A stretch of 64,000 bases of DNA, from assembly GCA_963802275.1 (NCBI GenBank), contig CAWDIB010000004.1:558001-622000 (forward strand), read 5' to 3'. The notes beneath the pieces are model-generated. The model worked only from the letters and a program-made list of their open reading frames with translations, was not told the DNA's origin and made no database searches. Position numbers and translations under genes: made by a program. Positions 19,298 through 28,576 of this stretch are shown piece by piece. The DNA comes from CAZMZW01 sp963802275. GTDB lineage: Bacteria; Chloroflexota; Anaerolineae; Anaerolineales; Anaerolineaceae. Position 1 is the first letter of the stretch, and each line of letters starts with the position of its first letter.

Positions 19298-20221
19298 CTA
19301 TCCTTTATGTGGGAGACTTAATAATACATTTGTCAAATCATCGGGGAGATCGGCATGAAACGTACGAGGGTCCTTTTCAGAATGCAAAGTGATCTTCAGT
19401 TCAAACGCATGCAAGAACTGCCGTCTGAGAGGCAAGGAAGGATTTTTCCGCCCGTAGAGGGTATCACCAACAATCGGAAGCCCAATGGAGGTTAAATGAA
19501 CACGAATCTGATGGGTACGTCCGGTCAATGGTTTTACTTTTAACAAAGTATGGTTGGGGAATTCCTTTTCAACTGAAAATAACGTAACAGCTTCCCTGCC
19601 CTTTGAAGCAGGCGCTATAGCCATTTTTTTTCGGTCATTGGGATGACGGTAAATCGGTGCCTCAATCCTGCCCCTTTGAGTTTTCGGGTGTCCATCCACC
19701 AAAGCCAGGTAGGTCTTTTCCACCTTGCGGTTGCTGAATTGCTGCTGCAGCCAAAGTTGGCTAGTCTCTGATTTGGCAACCAGGATAAGGCCGGAAGTGT
19801 CCTTATCCAAACGATGAACGATGCCCGGACGCTGTTTATCCGACTGGTCGGTCAATTGAGGTAGATGCGCAAGCAAGGCATGCACCAGCGTGCTGGAGGA
19901 ATGTCCGGCTGAAGGGTGCACCACCATGCCAGCCGGTTTATTGACCACAATCACACTTTCATTTTCGAACACAATTTGCAGCGGGATCTTTTCCGGTAAC
20001 AGGGTTGGGGATTGCGCAGGTGGAATGAGAATTTCAACATTCGCACCTTCTTCAACAGAAAAACCGGTTTTGACAATCACTCCCCCATCAACCTGTACAT
20101 GTCCATCCCGAATCAGTCCTTGAATTTTGGAACGGGTGTACTGCGGAAGGGACCTGGTTATATATTTATCCAATCGTTCCGATTGTGGACCGGTAAATAT
20201 TAATTGAACCTTCTTTTCCAC
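19298..20221 (-). CDS. rluD: RluD-type 23S rRNA pseudouridine synthase
   Basis: 307 residues. An N-terminal S4 domain (about 15-65, ERLDKYITRSLPQYTRSKIQ) precedes the RluA-family catalytic domain, with HRLDKDTSGL containing catalytic Asp139. Other signatures: VVNKPAGMVVHPSAGH and PLTGRTHQIRVHL. In E. coli RluD modifies U1911/1915/1917 of 23S rRNA; equivalence here is by family. The start is GTG at 20221, four bp after the lspA stop, the very common lspA-rluD pairing. Confidence 0.93.
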   Translation of the reverse strand: MEKKVQLIFTGPQSERLDKYITRSLPQYTRSKIQGLIRDGHVQVDGGVIVKTGFSVEEGANVEILIPPAQSPTLLPEKIPLQIVFENESVIVVNKPAGMVVHPSAGHSSSTLVHALLAHLPQLTDQSDKQRPGIVHRLDKDTSGLILVAKSETSQLWLQQQFSNRKVEKTYLALVDGHPKTQRGRIEAPIYRHPNDRKKMAIAPASKGREAVTLFSVEKEFPNHTLLKVKPLTGRTHQIRVHLTSIGLPIVGDTLYGRKNPSLPLRRQFLHAFELKITLHSEKDPRTFHADLPDDLTNVLLSLPHKG

Positions 20222-20225
20222 AGGG

Positions 20226-20771
20226 TTATTTTTTTGTTGCTGAAATCGACCGGATGTCTGGTTTACCAGTCTTCCGCTCTTCTTCCTGAGCAGACTGGTC
20301 TTCCTGGCGGTCTTTCCACCAAATACCTACGATCATCATCAAGACGCCGACGGTGATGCTTGCATCGGCAATATTAAAAACTGCAAAATTGCCAACGGAA
20401 ATAAAATCGGTAACATGACCGACATGGATGCGGTCAATCAAGTTTCCAACCGCACCACCAAATTGCAGTGCCAAGGCCAGGCGCAACAACCAATCCTCTT
20501 TGGAAAAACGCGGATACAAATAAAAAATGGCTGAAGCGATGATGACCGCCAATATGGCGAAGAACCAATTCTGTCCTTGCAGCATACCAAAAGCAACACC
20601 GGTGTTGTACCAATGCACGATACGGGCATAAGGCAGCAGCCATGCCCAGGGCGACCAAACCTCGCCCTGGGCAAGGTTAGCACGCACCAGAAATTTGGTT
20701 ATCTGGTCCAATGCAATGATGGTGCCGGAAACGGGTAAAAGAAAGAGATATTCTTTCAGATGTTTCTTCAA
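20226..20771 (-). CDS. lspA: Lipoprotein signal peptidase (signal peptidase II)
   Basis: 181 residues, four membrane helices. Aspartic protease that removes the signal peptide of lipid-modified prolipoproteins. Motifs LDQITKF, NTGVAFGML, GNLIDRIHVGHVTDFI (catalytic Asp113) and FNIADASI (catalytic Asp136) are all present. The C-terminal about 25 residues form a charged cytosolic tail (QEDQSAQEEERKTGKP). The start is TTG at 20771 with aaggag six bases upstream. First gene of the long minus-strand run ending in lgt. Confidence 0.95.
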   Translation of the reverse strand: MKKHLKEYLFLLPVSGTIIALDQITKFLVRANLAQGEVWSPWAWLLPYARIVHWYNTGVAFGMLQGQNWFFAILAVIIASAIFYLYPRFSKEDWLLRLALALQFGGAVGNLIDRIHVGHVTDFISVGNFAVFNIADASITVGVLMMIVGIWWKDRQEDQSAQEEERKTGKPDIRSISATKK

Positions 20772-20889
20772 ACAATGCTCCTTGATGGTGGAATGATTTT
20801 AATCCATCTATTACAGGTTATTTAAATACACTTAGAATCCAGACAGATTTAATATATTGGATTAAAAAAATCGAGGGTGGAAAATTCAG

Positions 20890-23800
20890 CTACCTGGTTT
20901 TTTCATTTTTCTTGAGCCAGATGGTGACTTGCTCACCATCGAATTCATCACTGGCATTGGGCAATTCGTTGGGAACCGCTTTGTCATTTAATTCCACCGC
21001 CAGCGTCTCGGACATGATGTACTCGCTGAAAGCCTGGATTGCTTTGTTTAATTTTTCCGATCCACTGTAAGCAAGGTGGATGCGGTCGGCAATTTCCAAC
21101 CCGGATTGTTTGCGCGCTTCCTGAACATGGCGGACAAACTCACGTACCAAGCCCTCATTCACCAAGTTTTCATCAAGGTCCGTAACCAAAGCTGCCAACA
21201 TCGGTCCTTCGGCTGCCACTGTGTAACCAGGCTTGGCTTGCAGGCGCACCTCCACCTCTTCGGGAAGGATTTCATAATGCTCTTTTCCAACTTTCACTTT
21301 TATCGTTTTTCCTGATAAGAGGTTCAAGGCGGTCTCGTCAGCCGGCAATTCCAAAATGGCCTTACGAAGCTGTGGAAACTGGTTTTTATACTTTTGACCA
21401 AGTTGTTTGGGAAGAGGCACTACTTCATAAGCAACCGCTTCTTCAGCTGCCACAAGGCTGCGGACCTTTTTAACATTCAATTCATCCATTAGCAGGTCGG
21501 CATATTTTTCGATAACGCTGGCATCACCAATATTGCTGAATGCAAAGGATGCTTCAGAAAGTGGTTGGCGAACCTTGATACCCGCCTTGTTCCTGGCAGA
21601 ATGACCCAGTGTCACCATGCGCATGAGCAATGACATTTCCTTGATCTTTTCTTCATCGATCAACGACGGATCATAATCAGGCCAGTCGGTTAAATGGACG
21701 GAAACAGGAGCTAATGGATCGGTCGAAACCACCAGGTTGCGGTAGATTTCGTCGGCGAGGAAGGGCATGGCAGGCGCAATGATTTTGCTGAGCGCGGTCA
21801 ATGCTTCATTCAAGGTTGCATAAGCAGCCTGTTTATCCTTATCCGAACCACTCTTCCAGAATCGCCGCCTTGACCTGCGCAGGTACCAATTGGAAAGGTG
21901 GTCAACAAATACTTCAATCGGGCGGGTAGCTGCCAATACATCATAAGTTTCATACGCCTGGCTGACATCCCGAATGAGGGCATGCAATTCCGCCCGCAGC
22001 CATTGGTCCAGCGAACTGTATTCAATTTTTTGGCTGAAATCCGGTTTCCATTGGTCCAAATTGGCATAGGTGACAAAGAACGAGTAAGTATTCCACAAGG
22101 TCAGGATGAAATTGCGCATGACTTCACCCACCAAATCCGAGGAAAACCGTCGTTCTTGTCCTGGCGGTGTGGCGGTATAGAGGTACCAACGCATGGCATC
22201 CGATCCATGTTGATTGATCACCTCCCACGGGTCAATGACATTGCCTTTGGTTTTGGACATCTTTTGACCGTCAGCATCCAAAATCAACCCGAGACAGACC
22301 ACATTTTTAAAACAGATTTGTTCGAAGAGCAGGGTGCTGATGGCATGCAGCGAATAGAACCAGCCGCGCGTCTGGTCCACTGCCTCGCAGATGTAATCGG
22401 CTGGAAATTGCATTTCGAACATTTCCTGATTCTCGAAAGGATAATGCCATTGCGCGACTGGCATGGAACCTGAATCAAACCAGACATCGATCAATTCCGG
22501 AATACGGCTCATCGTTCCTTTACATTCTGGGCATTCGATCTTTATCTCATCAACATAAGGCCGATGCAAATCCAACCCGGAGAGATCTTGTTGGGCTAAT
22601 TGACCCAACTCTTCCCGTGAACCCACCATGAGCTTGTGCTGGCATTTCTCGCAAATCCAAACCGGCAAAGGAGTGCCCCAGTATCTCTCACGACCAAGCG
22701 CCCAATCCTGATTATTTTCAAGCCAGTTACCGAACCTGCCATCACGAATATGCTCTGGATACCAGTTGATTGTCTTATTCAGAGATACCAACATATCCTT
22801 ATACTGACTGGTGCGTATGTACCAGGTCTTGCGGGCGTAATAAAGTAGGGGTGTGTCGCATCGCCAGCAAAACGGATAAGTGTGGCGGTAGAGTTCCGAC
22901 TTGAATAATAAACCGCGGGTGTGCAATTGATCGATGATCAGCGGATCAGCATCCTTGACGAACTTTCCTGCCCAGGGACGAACCTCCGAAATAAATGTGC
23001 CATTCGGAGAGACAGTTTCCAGAACCGGCAAATCTTCATTTTTAGCCATACGCATATCGTCCTCACCATAAGCGGGGGCGATGTGCACCAGGCCGGTGCC
23101 GTCTTCGGTTGACACAAAATCCCCAAGGACCACAAAATGAGAGGTTTTTTCCAGGGGAACAAAGGTGAAGAGCGGATGGTAACGTTTTTTGTATAAACGA
23201 TCTCCCTTAATCCGTTCGAGGATGCGCACCGGTTCGTCCCCAAAAACTGCCCGGAGGCGGGATTCAGCCAGGATCAATTTTTCCGTTGTTTCCCCATCAC
23301 CATTGCGCAGGGTATGTTCCACAAGCACGTATTCAACATTTTCACCCGCGGCAACCGCCACGTTGCCGGGGAGAGTCCAGGGGGTTGTGGTCCAAACCAG
23401 GAGCGAGGTATCCGGTTCATCCACCAGTGGCATGCGCACATATACCGAGGGATCCTCCACCTCGCGGTACCCCAACGCCACTTCATGATCGGAGAGCGGT
23501 GTACCGCAACGAGGGCAATACGGCACCACCTTAAAGCCCTGGTAAATCAGGTCTTTTTCCCAGAAATTCTTTAGAATCCACCAGACCGATTCAATATAAG
23601 GATTGGTGTAGGTGACATAAGCGGTTTCCAAATCAACCCAGAAGGCAATGCGGTCGGTCAATTTCTCCCATTCTTTAATGTAAGCAAAGGCGGACTCGCG
23701 GCAGAGAGCGTTAAACTTGGCTATGCCGTAATTCTCGATTTGCTGCTTGTTATTGAATCCGAGTTTCTTTTCAACTTCAATTTCAACCGGCAGACCATGC

Positions 23801-24060
23801 GTATCCCACCCACCGCGGCGCAAGATATGGTAACCACGCATGGCACGGTAGCGGGGGAAAATATCCTTGAACGCGCGCGACAATATATGATGAACACCAG
23901 GTTTGCCATTGGCGGTGGGCGGTCCTTCGAAAAATACATAATCCGGTTTGCCTTCCCGCTGCCGAATGGATTGATGAAAAATATCATCATTTTTCCAAAA
24001 CTGAAGGATGGATTCCTCCATTTTGGCTATGTCAAGTCTGGAATTGACCTGTCTGAACAT
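20890..24060 (-). CDS. ileS: Isoleucyl-tRNA synthetase (long, IleRS2-like)
   Basis: 1056 residues from ATG 24060 (ggagg eight bases upstream); an upstream in-frame ATG at 24141 lies inside the T-box leader and is rejected. HIGH-type motif PGVHH in ANGKPGVHHILSRAFKD, KMSKT in GQKMSKTKGN, an editing (CP1) domain in between, and zinc-binding pairs around VVPYCPRCGTPLSDHE. The length and the C-terminal domain with DELNVKKV followed by a Gln/Lys-rich region fit the IleRS2 branch (eukaryote-like, often mupirocin-tolerant) rather than the roughly 930-residue IleRS1. Expression is predicted to be controlled by uncharged tRNA-Ile through the leader. Confidence 0.95.
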   Translation of the reverse strand: MFRQVNSRLDIAKMEESILQFWKNDDIFHQSIRQREGKPDYVFFEGPPTANGKPGVHHILSRAFKDIFPRYRAMRGYHILRRGGWDTHGLPVEIEVEKKLGFNNKQQIENYGIAKFNALCRESAFAYIKEWEKLTDRIAFWVDLETAYVTYTNPYIESVWWILKNFWEKDLIYQGFKVVPYCPRCGTPLSDHEVALGYREVEDPSVYVRMPLVDEPDTSLLVWTTTPWTLPGNVAVAAGENVEYVLVEHTLRNGDGETTEKLILAESRLRAVFGDEPVRILERIKGDRLYKKRYHPLFTFVPLEKTSHFVVLGDFVSTEDGTGLVHIAPAYGEDDMRMAKNEDLPVLETVSPNGTFISEVRPWAGKFVKDADPLIIDQLHTRGLLFKSELYRHTYPFCWRCDTPLLYYARKTWYIRTSQYKDMLVSLNKTINWYPEHIRDGRFGNWLENNQDWALGRERYWGTPLPVWICEKCQHKLMVGSREELGQLAQQDLSGLDLHRPYVDEIKIECPECKGTMSRIPELIDVWFDSGSMPVAQWHYPFENQEMFEMQFPADYICEAVDQTRGWFYSLHAISTLLFEQICFKNVVCLGLILDADGQKMSKTKGNVIDPWEVINQHGSDAMRWYLYTATPPGQERRFSSDLVGEVMRNFILTLWNTYSFFVTYANLDQWKPDFSQKIEYSSLDQWLRAELHALIRDVSQAYETYDVLAATRPIEVFVDHLSNWYLRRSRRRFWKSGSDKDKQAAYATLNEALTALSKIIAPAMPFLADEIYRNLVVSTDPLAPVSVHLTDWPDYDPSLIDEEKIKEMSLLMRMVTLGHSARNKAGIKVRQPLSEASFAFSNIGDASVIEKYADLLMDELNVKKVRSLVAAEEAVAYEVVPLPKQLGQKYKNQFPQLRKAILELPADETALNLLSGKTIKVKVGKEHYEILPEEVEVRLQAKPGYTVAAEGPMLAALVTDLDENLVNEGLVREFVRHVQEARKQSGLEIADRIHLAYSGSEKLNKAIQAFSEYIMSETLAVELNDKAVPNELPNASDEFDGEQVTIWLKKNEKTR

Positions 24061-24070
24061 GCTGCCTCCA

Positions 24071-24345
24071 TTAAAATAAAACTCGTCCTGCCAGGGACGA
24101 GAATTTTTTTCCCGTGGTACCACCCTGATTCCCAAAACCACTGGGCACTCATTGTGATGGTTCTTGCTATAAATTTCATCCGGTCTGATAACGCAGGCCT
24201 TGCGTCTTGCTTAATGATGGCTGATGACCATGTTCAGCTTGAAGCTCCGGAAGGATTTTCAATTCAGTCGGTTGCCCCGCATTTCACCAGAGCCGGGTTC
24301 GCTTTCAACCGAAACTGAATTTACTCGTTTCCATCATCGCAATAT
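24071..24345 (-). promoter_or_regulatory. T-box riboswitch (tRNA-Ile sensing) in the ileS leader
   Basis: On the minus strand the leader has a Stem I start (GATGATGGAAACGAGTAAA), a specifier region GAAAATCCTTCCGGAGC with Ile codon ATC at 24254-24256, and the conserved T-box AGGGTGGTACCACGG at 24111-24126. A terminator follows: stem CTCGTCC / GGACGAG (24082-24101), then TTTTATTTT. Uncharged tRNA-Ile should pair with the specifier and the T-box bulge and favour the antiterminator. The codon identity matches the downstream gene. Confidence 0.93.
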
Positions 24346-24349
24346 TTAA

Positions 24350-24358
24350 ATTCTATCA
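24350..24358 (-). promoter_or_regulatory. Probable promoter of the ileS T-box transcript
   Basis: TGA followed by TAGAAT on the minus strand, just upstream of Stem I. A TTGTCA lies about 15 bp further up. Placement fits a transcript starting at the base of Stem I. Confidence 0.5.
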
Positions 24359-24387
24359 TAAGAACCGGACTGACAAGCAAGCAAAAT

Positions 24388-25692
24388 TCAAATAATCACG
24401 TCATAAAACAAGGGCAACGGCTCCACCGGAGATTTTGACAAACGAATGGCTGAGAGCAACTGGTCTTTAACATTATCGATCATTTGCTCATTCTGCGCAT
24501 GAATCGTAAAGAGCAATGTGCCTGCATCCACACGATCACCGACCTTGCAATGGGAATACACACCCACACGGTGATCAATCGGATCGGTTTTCTTTGATCT
24601 GCCAGCGCCCATCAGAATGGTCGCCTCAGCAATTGTTTTGGGATTGACCATTGCCAAATAGCCGGATTGAGCGGAATGGACAGGTTCCACGAATTTTGCT
24701 GAAGGCAGTTTTTCCGGTTTTTCAATATAGGAAACATCGCCACCCTGTGCTTTTACCAATGCCTTGAATTTATCCATTGCCAGCCCCTTTTTAATGACAT
24801 CTTTGACCATTTGACGGCCTTCCTCCAAAGAGCCCGCCTTACCCCCCATTTCAAGCAAATGCGCAGCAATAACGACACAATGCTCATAAAAATCAGCAGG
24901 ACCGCTGCCCTGCAAAGCAAAAATAGCTTCCTTCAACTCAATCGCATTGCCCACAGCCTCCCCCAAAGGCTGATTCATATCCGAAAGAACCACCCTCACC
25001 CTCCGCCCGCTCAACTTGCCGATGGCCACCATCATTTGGCCGAGCTTGCGCGCCTCCTCCAGATTGGTCATAAATGCACCCAGTCCGGTTTTCACATCCA
25101 GCACAATCACATTGGCACCGGAAGCGATTTTTTTGCTCATGATGGATGAGGCGATCAAAGGAATGCAGGGCACTGTGCCGGTTACATCCCGCAGTGCATA
25201 CAGTTTCCCGTCTGCAGGCGCCAGGTCGGCGGATTGGCCGGTCAGCACAAGACCGATTTCTTTCAGCTGTGTGCGGAATTCCTCCACATTCAAATCGACG
25301 CGATAGCCGGGAATGGATTCCAGTTTATCCAGCGTGCCGCCGCTGAACCCCAAGCCGCGGCCAGACATCTTGCCGACGTGCAGTCCACAGGCAGCCACAA
25401 CCGGCGCCACCATCAGGCTGGTCTTATCGCCCACCCCTCCAGTTGAATGTTTGTCCACCACAATGGGGGCAATATCCGACAGATTTAGAATATCACCGGA
25501 ATTGGCCATCACTAAAGAAAGGTCGGTTGTCTCGCGGTCACTCATGCCTTTCAGCAGCACCGCCATGGCCCAGGCAGATGCCTGGTAATCCGGAATTTCG
25601 CCCCTGGTAAAACCATCAATGAAGAACTCGAGCTCCTCGCGGCTGAGTTCCTCGCCTTCTCTTTTTCTGATGATGATATCCACTGCACGCAT
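24388..25692 (-). CDS. pdp: Pyrimidine-nucleoside (thymidine) phosphorylase
   Basis: 434 residues. Phosphorolysis of thymidine, deoxyuridine or uridine in salvage. The phosphate/nucleoside signature KHSTGGVGDKTSLMVAP is complete, followed by KMSGRGLGFSGGTLDKLES and ASSIMSKKIASGA. The alpha, alpha/beta and C-terminal domains are full length. The residues favour the broad-specificity Firmicute-like Pdp, but DeoA cannot be excluded. RBS aaggagg before ATG 25692. A terminator hairpin separates it from khpB, so it may be partly independent of the rpmH-khpB transcript. Confidence 0.9.
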   Translation of the reverse strand: MRAVDIIIRKREGEELSREELEFFIDGFTRGEIPDYQASAWAMAVLLKGMSDRETTDLSLVMANSGDILNLSDIAPIVVDKHSTGGVGDKTSLMVAPVVAACGLHVGKMSGRGLGFSGGTLDKLESIPGYRVDLNVEEFRTQLKEIGLVLTGQSADLAPADGKLYALRDVTGTVPCIPLIASSIMSKKIASGANVIVLDVKTGLGAFMTNLEEARKLGQMMVAIGKLSGRRVRVVLSDMNQPLGEAVGNAIELKEAIFALQGSGPADFYEHCVVIAAHLLEMGGKAGSLEEGRQMVKDVIKKGLAMDKFKALVKAQGGDVSYIEKPEKLPSAKFVEPVHSAQSGYLAMVNPKTIAEATILMGAGRSKKTDPIDHRVGVYSHCKVGDRVDAGTLLFTIHAQNEQMIDNVKDQLLSAIRLSKSPVEPLPLFYDVII

Positions 25693-25704
25693 GAGAACCT
25701 CCTT

Positions 25705-25748
25705 AAAAAATCAAAAGTGCACAGTCAATGTCTCATTGATGTGCACTT
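25705..25748 (-). terminator. Terminator between khpB and pdp
   Basis: On the minus strand stem AAGTGCAC / GTGCACTT with an inner TCAATG/CATTGA extension (25715-25748), followed by TTTTGATTTTTT. It lies directly before the pdp RBS, so it ends the khpB transcript or attenuates entry into pdp. Confidence 0.75.
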
Positions 25749-25777
25749 ATCAGTAAGATTAAACAAGACCCATTCGG

Positions 25778-26530
25778 TTATTTCGGTTTCAAGATGATGG
25801 TGGTGCGACGATTCGGCTCCTCACCGATGCTGGCCGTAGTCACAAAGGGATGGTAGCGCAACTCCAAATGGATGATTCGGCGCTCATTGGCAGGCATGGC
25901 TTCCAGCACCTGCTTGCGGCCGGTTTGGACCACCTGGTCAGCCAAGCGGCGGGCGAGCTGTCTTAATTGGCGCTCACGCCGCGAACGATAACCCTGCACA
26001 TCAATCGTCAAGGGTATCCAGGTTTTTGCTTTTTCGCACAGCATCAGGCTGGCAATATATTGCAATGAATTCAACGTTTCTGACCGCCGGCCAATCAGAA
26101 TGCTAAGGTCATTGCCAGTAATTTCCACCTGTACCATCGGATGATCCCTTTCATCTTCCGGCTCAATCACCCTGCCGGAAACGCGTGCTTCAATCTTCAT
26201 ATCCGAAATCAACTTTTGTACTATCTCGACAGCAGTATTTTTATTTATTTCAATCTGGTCCATCTCCTCGGCTGGCTCCTCCTTGCGAGCAGCGATCACT
26301 TGAAGGGCAGGCTTTGGTTTTGTTGCTTTGTGAAGAGATGGTTTTTCTTCTTTCACGACCAACCGCACGCGCGCATCCTGGTTGCCAAGCCCCAGGAATC
26401 CCTGATGACCTTCTTCCAGGATCTCCACCTCAACCGCATCGCGCGGCAAACCGAGTTGATCCAACCCCTGTTCAATTGCCTCTTCAACTGTGGGGGCATG
26501 CACCTCGACAGTTGCTTTTTCTTTCATCAT
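25778..26530 (-). CDS. khpB: RNA-binding protein KhpB (Jag)
   Basis: 250 residues. Jag N-terminal domain (about 1-52, with GFLGLGNQDARVRLVV), a linker, a KH domain (about 110-180, containing the RRSETLNSLQYI loop), and a C-terminal R3H domain (ERQLRQLARRLAD ... NERRIIHLELRYHP). KhpB binds RNA and affects cell elongation and division in Gram-positive bacteria. The yidC-khpB neighbourhood is the conserved one. Two adjacent ATGs (26530 and 26527) are possible starts. Confidence 0.92.
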   Translation of the reverse strand: MMKEKATVEVHAPTVEEAIEQGLDQLGLPRDAVEVEILEEGHQGFLGLGNQDARVRLVVKEEKPSLHKATKPKPALQVIAARKEEPAEEMDQIEINKNTAVEIVQKLISDMKIEARVSGRVIEPEDERDHPMVQVEITGNDLSILIGRRSETLNSLQYIASLMLCEKAKTWIPLTIDVQGYRSRRERQLRQLARRLADQVVQTGRKQVLEAMPANERRIIHLELRYHPFVTTASIGEEPNRRTTIILKPK

Positions 26531-26549
26531 ATCAACCTCAAATCTTAGT

Positions 26550-27413
26550 TTATTTACGGGTGGTCTTATCAGTCAATTTCTTGGACTGACTCAACCTGAC
26601 CTTGTCATTCCTGGCTTTTGCATCCGTGTTCCTGGAAGGGAAAAGATTGCTCAGACTCAGCCGACCCAGCACGCCATATTGGAATATGGTCACCAGGTTG
26701 GAGACCACAAAATATAAAGCTAAGCCGGAAGCAAAAGAGTAAGCAAACCAACCCATTAACAAGGGCATGTAGATATTCATCATGCCCGACATCTGCTGAG
26801 CCTGGGGATCATTGGAGGGCGGGCTCATCAACTTGTTCTGCAGGAAACTGGAGATGACAACCAGGATGGTGAGAACCGGGATGCCGAAGTTGATGCCTGG
26901 GATGAAAAGGCGTTCCGGCCTGCCGAGATCCATCCAAAGGAAGTGGCTGTTTAATGGAATGAGGGTGATTGGTTCCTTTAGCCAGGGAAGGAATTTAAAG
27001 AAATTAAATAGCGCGGGAGAAATCCTGGAAACCAGGTTGGCTAATTGAAGGGGAGCATTGCCCATGGTCTGAATGATGGCCTGATACAAGCCGATGATGA
27101 TCGGCAACTGGATCAGGGTGGGCAAACAGGAGGAAAAGGGACTCACCCCCCTTTTCTTGTATAGAGCCATTTGCACTTCGGCTAGTTTGTTTTTATCGTT
27201 CTTGTATTTCTTTTGCATCTCCAGCCATTCGGGGTCCTGCTGCAATTCCGAGAGCGCCTTGGTGCTTTTTATCTGCTTGGCGGTTAAGGGATGCGTGACC
27301 AGCTTAATGAGAATAGTAAAAAGGATGATGGCCAATCCGAAATTCTGGCCAATCAAGTTGTAGATGAATAGCAGTACATTAATGAGCGGACTGATAATTA
27401 AGGTATCCCACAT
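26550..27413 (-). CDS. yidC: YidC/Oxa1 membrane protein insertase
   Basis: 287 residues with about five membrane helices and no large periplasmic domain, the Gram-positive/Chloroflexota form. The conserved core begins FGLAIILFTILIKLVTHPLT with the hydrophilic-groove Lys, then a charged C1 hairpin (ELQQDPEWLEMQKKYKNDK) and CLPTLIQLPIIIGLYQAI. Inserts proteins alone or with SecYEG. The C terminus is basic, consistent with ribosome contact. Lies between khpB and the beta-propeller lipoprotein. Confidence 0.95.
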   Translation of the reverse strand: MWDTLIISPLINVLLFIYNLIGQNFGLAIILFTILIKLVTHPLTAKQIKSTKALSELQQDPEWLEMQKKYKNDKNKLAEVQMALYKKRGVSPFSSCLPTLIQLPIIIGLYQAIIQTMGNAPLQLANLVSRISPALFNFFKFLPWLKEPITLIPLNSHFLWMDLGRPERLFIPGINFGIPVLTILVVISSFLQNKLMSPPSNDPQAQQMSGMMNIYMPLLMGWFAYSFASGLALYFVVSNLVTIFQYGVLGRLSLSNLFPSRNTDAKARNDKVRLSQSKKLTDKTTRK

Positions 27414-27425
27414 GTCTAATTCCTT

Positions 27426-28562
27426 TTATTTAGGTTGATTGAACGACCAGAATTCTCGTCCATTCAGGTCGATTTTGGATAATAAATAATTCTGCCCGGT
27501 TGAAGCCAGATAGATATCCTCCCCATCCACAATGGGCGGTGTGTAAATGGGCTGGGGAAAGGTCTTGCTCCAGGACTCGGAGCCATCAGTATTCAAAACC
27601 AGGAACTTGCCGCCGGTTGTCACCAAGGCAGCTTTCCCACCAAAGGATACACCCCCGCCGATAACAGCAGCACCGGCTTCGACCGGATTGAGCCATTTTT
27701 CAGCGCCGGAACCGGCATCCACGGCATAAATGCTGCCCTTGGAATCGCCAACCATGACAACGTCATCAACCAGGACTGGCGATGACCAGACATCCTTTAG
27801 TTTACCGGATGCAGAATAAGTCCAAAGCACATTGCCGGTTGATGTTTCCAGAGCAAATAATTCACCCCCGAGGGTGGCCACAAAAAGCCTGCCTTGATCG
27901 GAAAGTACCGGACTGCCAAAGATGGCGGTCTTAAGATCAGTGCTCCAAAGAGGTTTTTGAATAGCAATTCGTTTTCCAAGCTCATCGGCACCAATCTCAT
28001 CCTGGGTGTAGGAAAGCTTGAGGGCATAGACAAAATGATCCATTGAAGAGAGATACAAATTGGTGCCATCAGTAACCGGTGCGGACCAATTGGCTTTACT
28101 CGTTTTAAAGCGCCAGAGTAGTTTTCCATTGACATCCAGGGCATATAAATGACCATCCGCATTGGGCGCATAAATGATGCCGTTTTTGATCAATGGTGAA
28201 CCGACATATTTATCACCAGCTTCGGTGAAGGTCCATTTTTCCTGACCGGTTGCCGCATCCACCCCATATAGATTTTTTGTGTAATCACCAAAGACAACCA
28301 GGTCGTTTTCAAACGCCGGAGGGGCAAAAAAGGAGGTTTCCCTCTTGGCATCCTGCGGATACTTCCAAGCCAAAGTGCCATCGGTGTTCTTGACCGCGTA
28401 TACAAAGTTACCGAAGGCGAGATAGGACAACTGGGCAGTATGTCCCAACCCAGGCCAGGAGGTGGCCAATCCGACGGTTGTACAGCCGCTAACCAGCAGC
28501 GCCATCACTAAAAAACCAACAGCCAGTAAAGTAATTTTCTTTTTCATAATCGAATTAATCAT
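27426..28562 (-). CDS. Lipoprotein with PQQ-like (BamB-type) beta-propeller repeats
   Basis: About 370 residues. A lipoprotein signal peptide ends VMALLVSGC, and the rest is a series of repeats such as GQEKWTFTEAGDKY, GKLLWRFKTSKA, GNVLWTYSASGKL and GAEKWLNPVEAG, the W-containing blades of an 8-blade PQQ-like propeller. No enzyme residues. Such propellers act as scaffolds on the outer face; BamB is the best-known, but this phylum's envelope differs and no Bam role is claimed. Start may be 28562 or 28547; neither has a well-placed RBS. It separates yidD and yidC, which are normally adjacent. Confidence 0.8.
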   Translation of the reverse strand: MINSIMKKKITLLAVGFLVMALLVSGCTTVGLATSWPGLGHTAQLSYLAFGNFVYAVKNTDGTLAWKYPQDAKRETSFFAPPAFENDLVVFGDYTKNLYGVDAATGQEKWTFTEAGDKYVGSPLIKNGIIYAPNADGHLYALDVNGKLLWRFKTSKANWSAPVTDGTNLYLSSMDHFVYALKLSYTQDEIGADELGKRIAIQKPLWSTDLKTAIFGSPVLSDQGRLFVATLGGELFALETSTGNVLWTYSASGKLKDVWSSPVLVDDVVMVGDSKGSIYAVDAGSGAEKWLNPVEAGAAVIGGGVSFGGKAALVTTGGKFLVLNTDGSESWSKTFPQPIYTPPIVDGEDIYLASTGQNYLLSKIDLNGREFWSFNQPK

Positions 28563-28576
28563 TTCCTTTCATTTCA

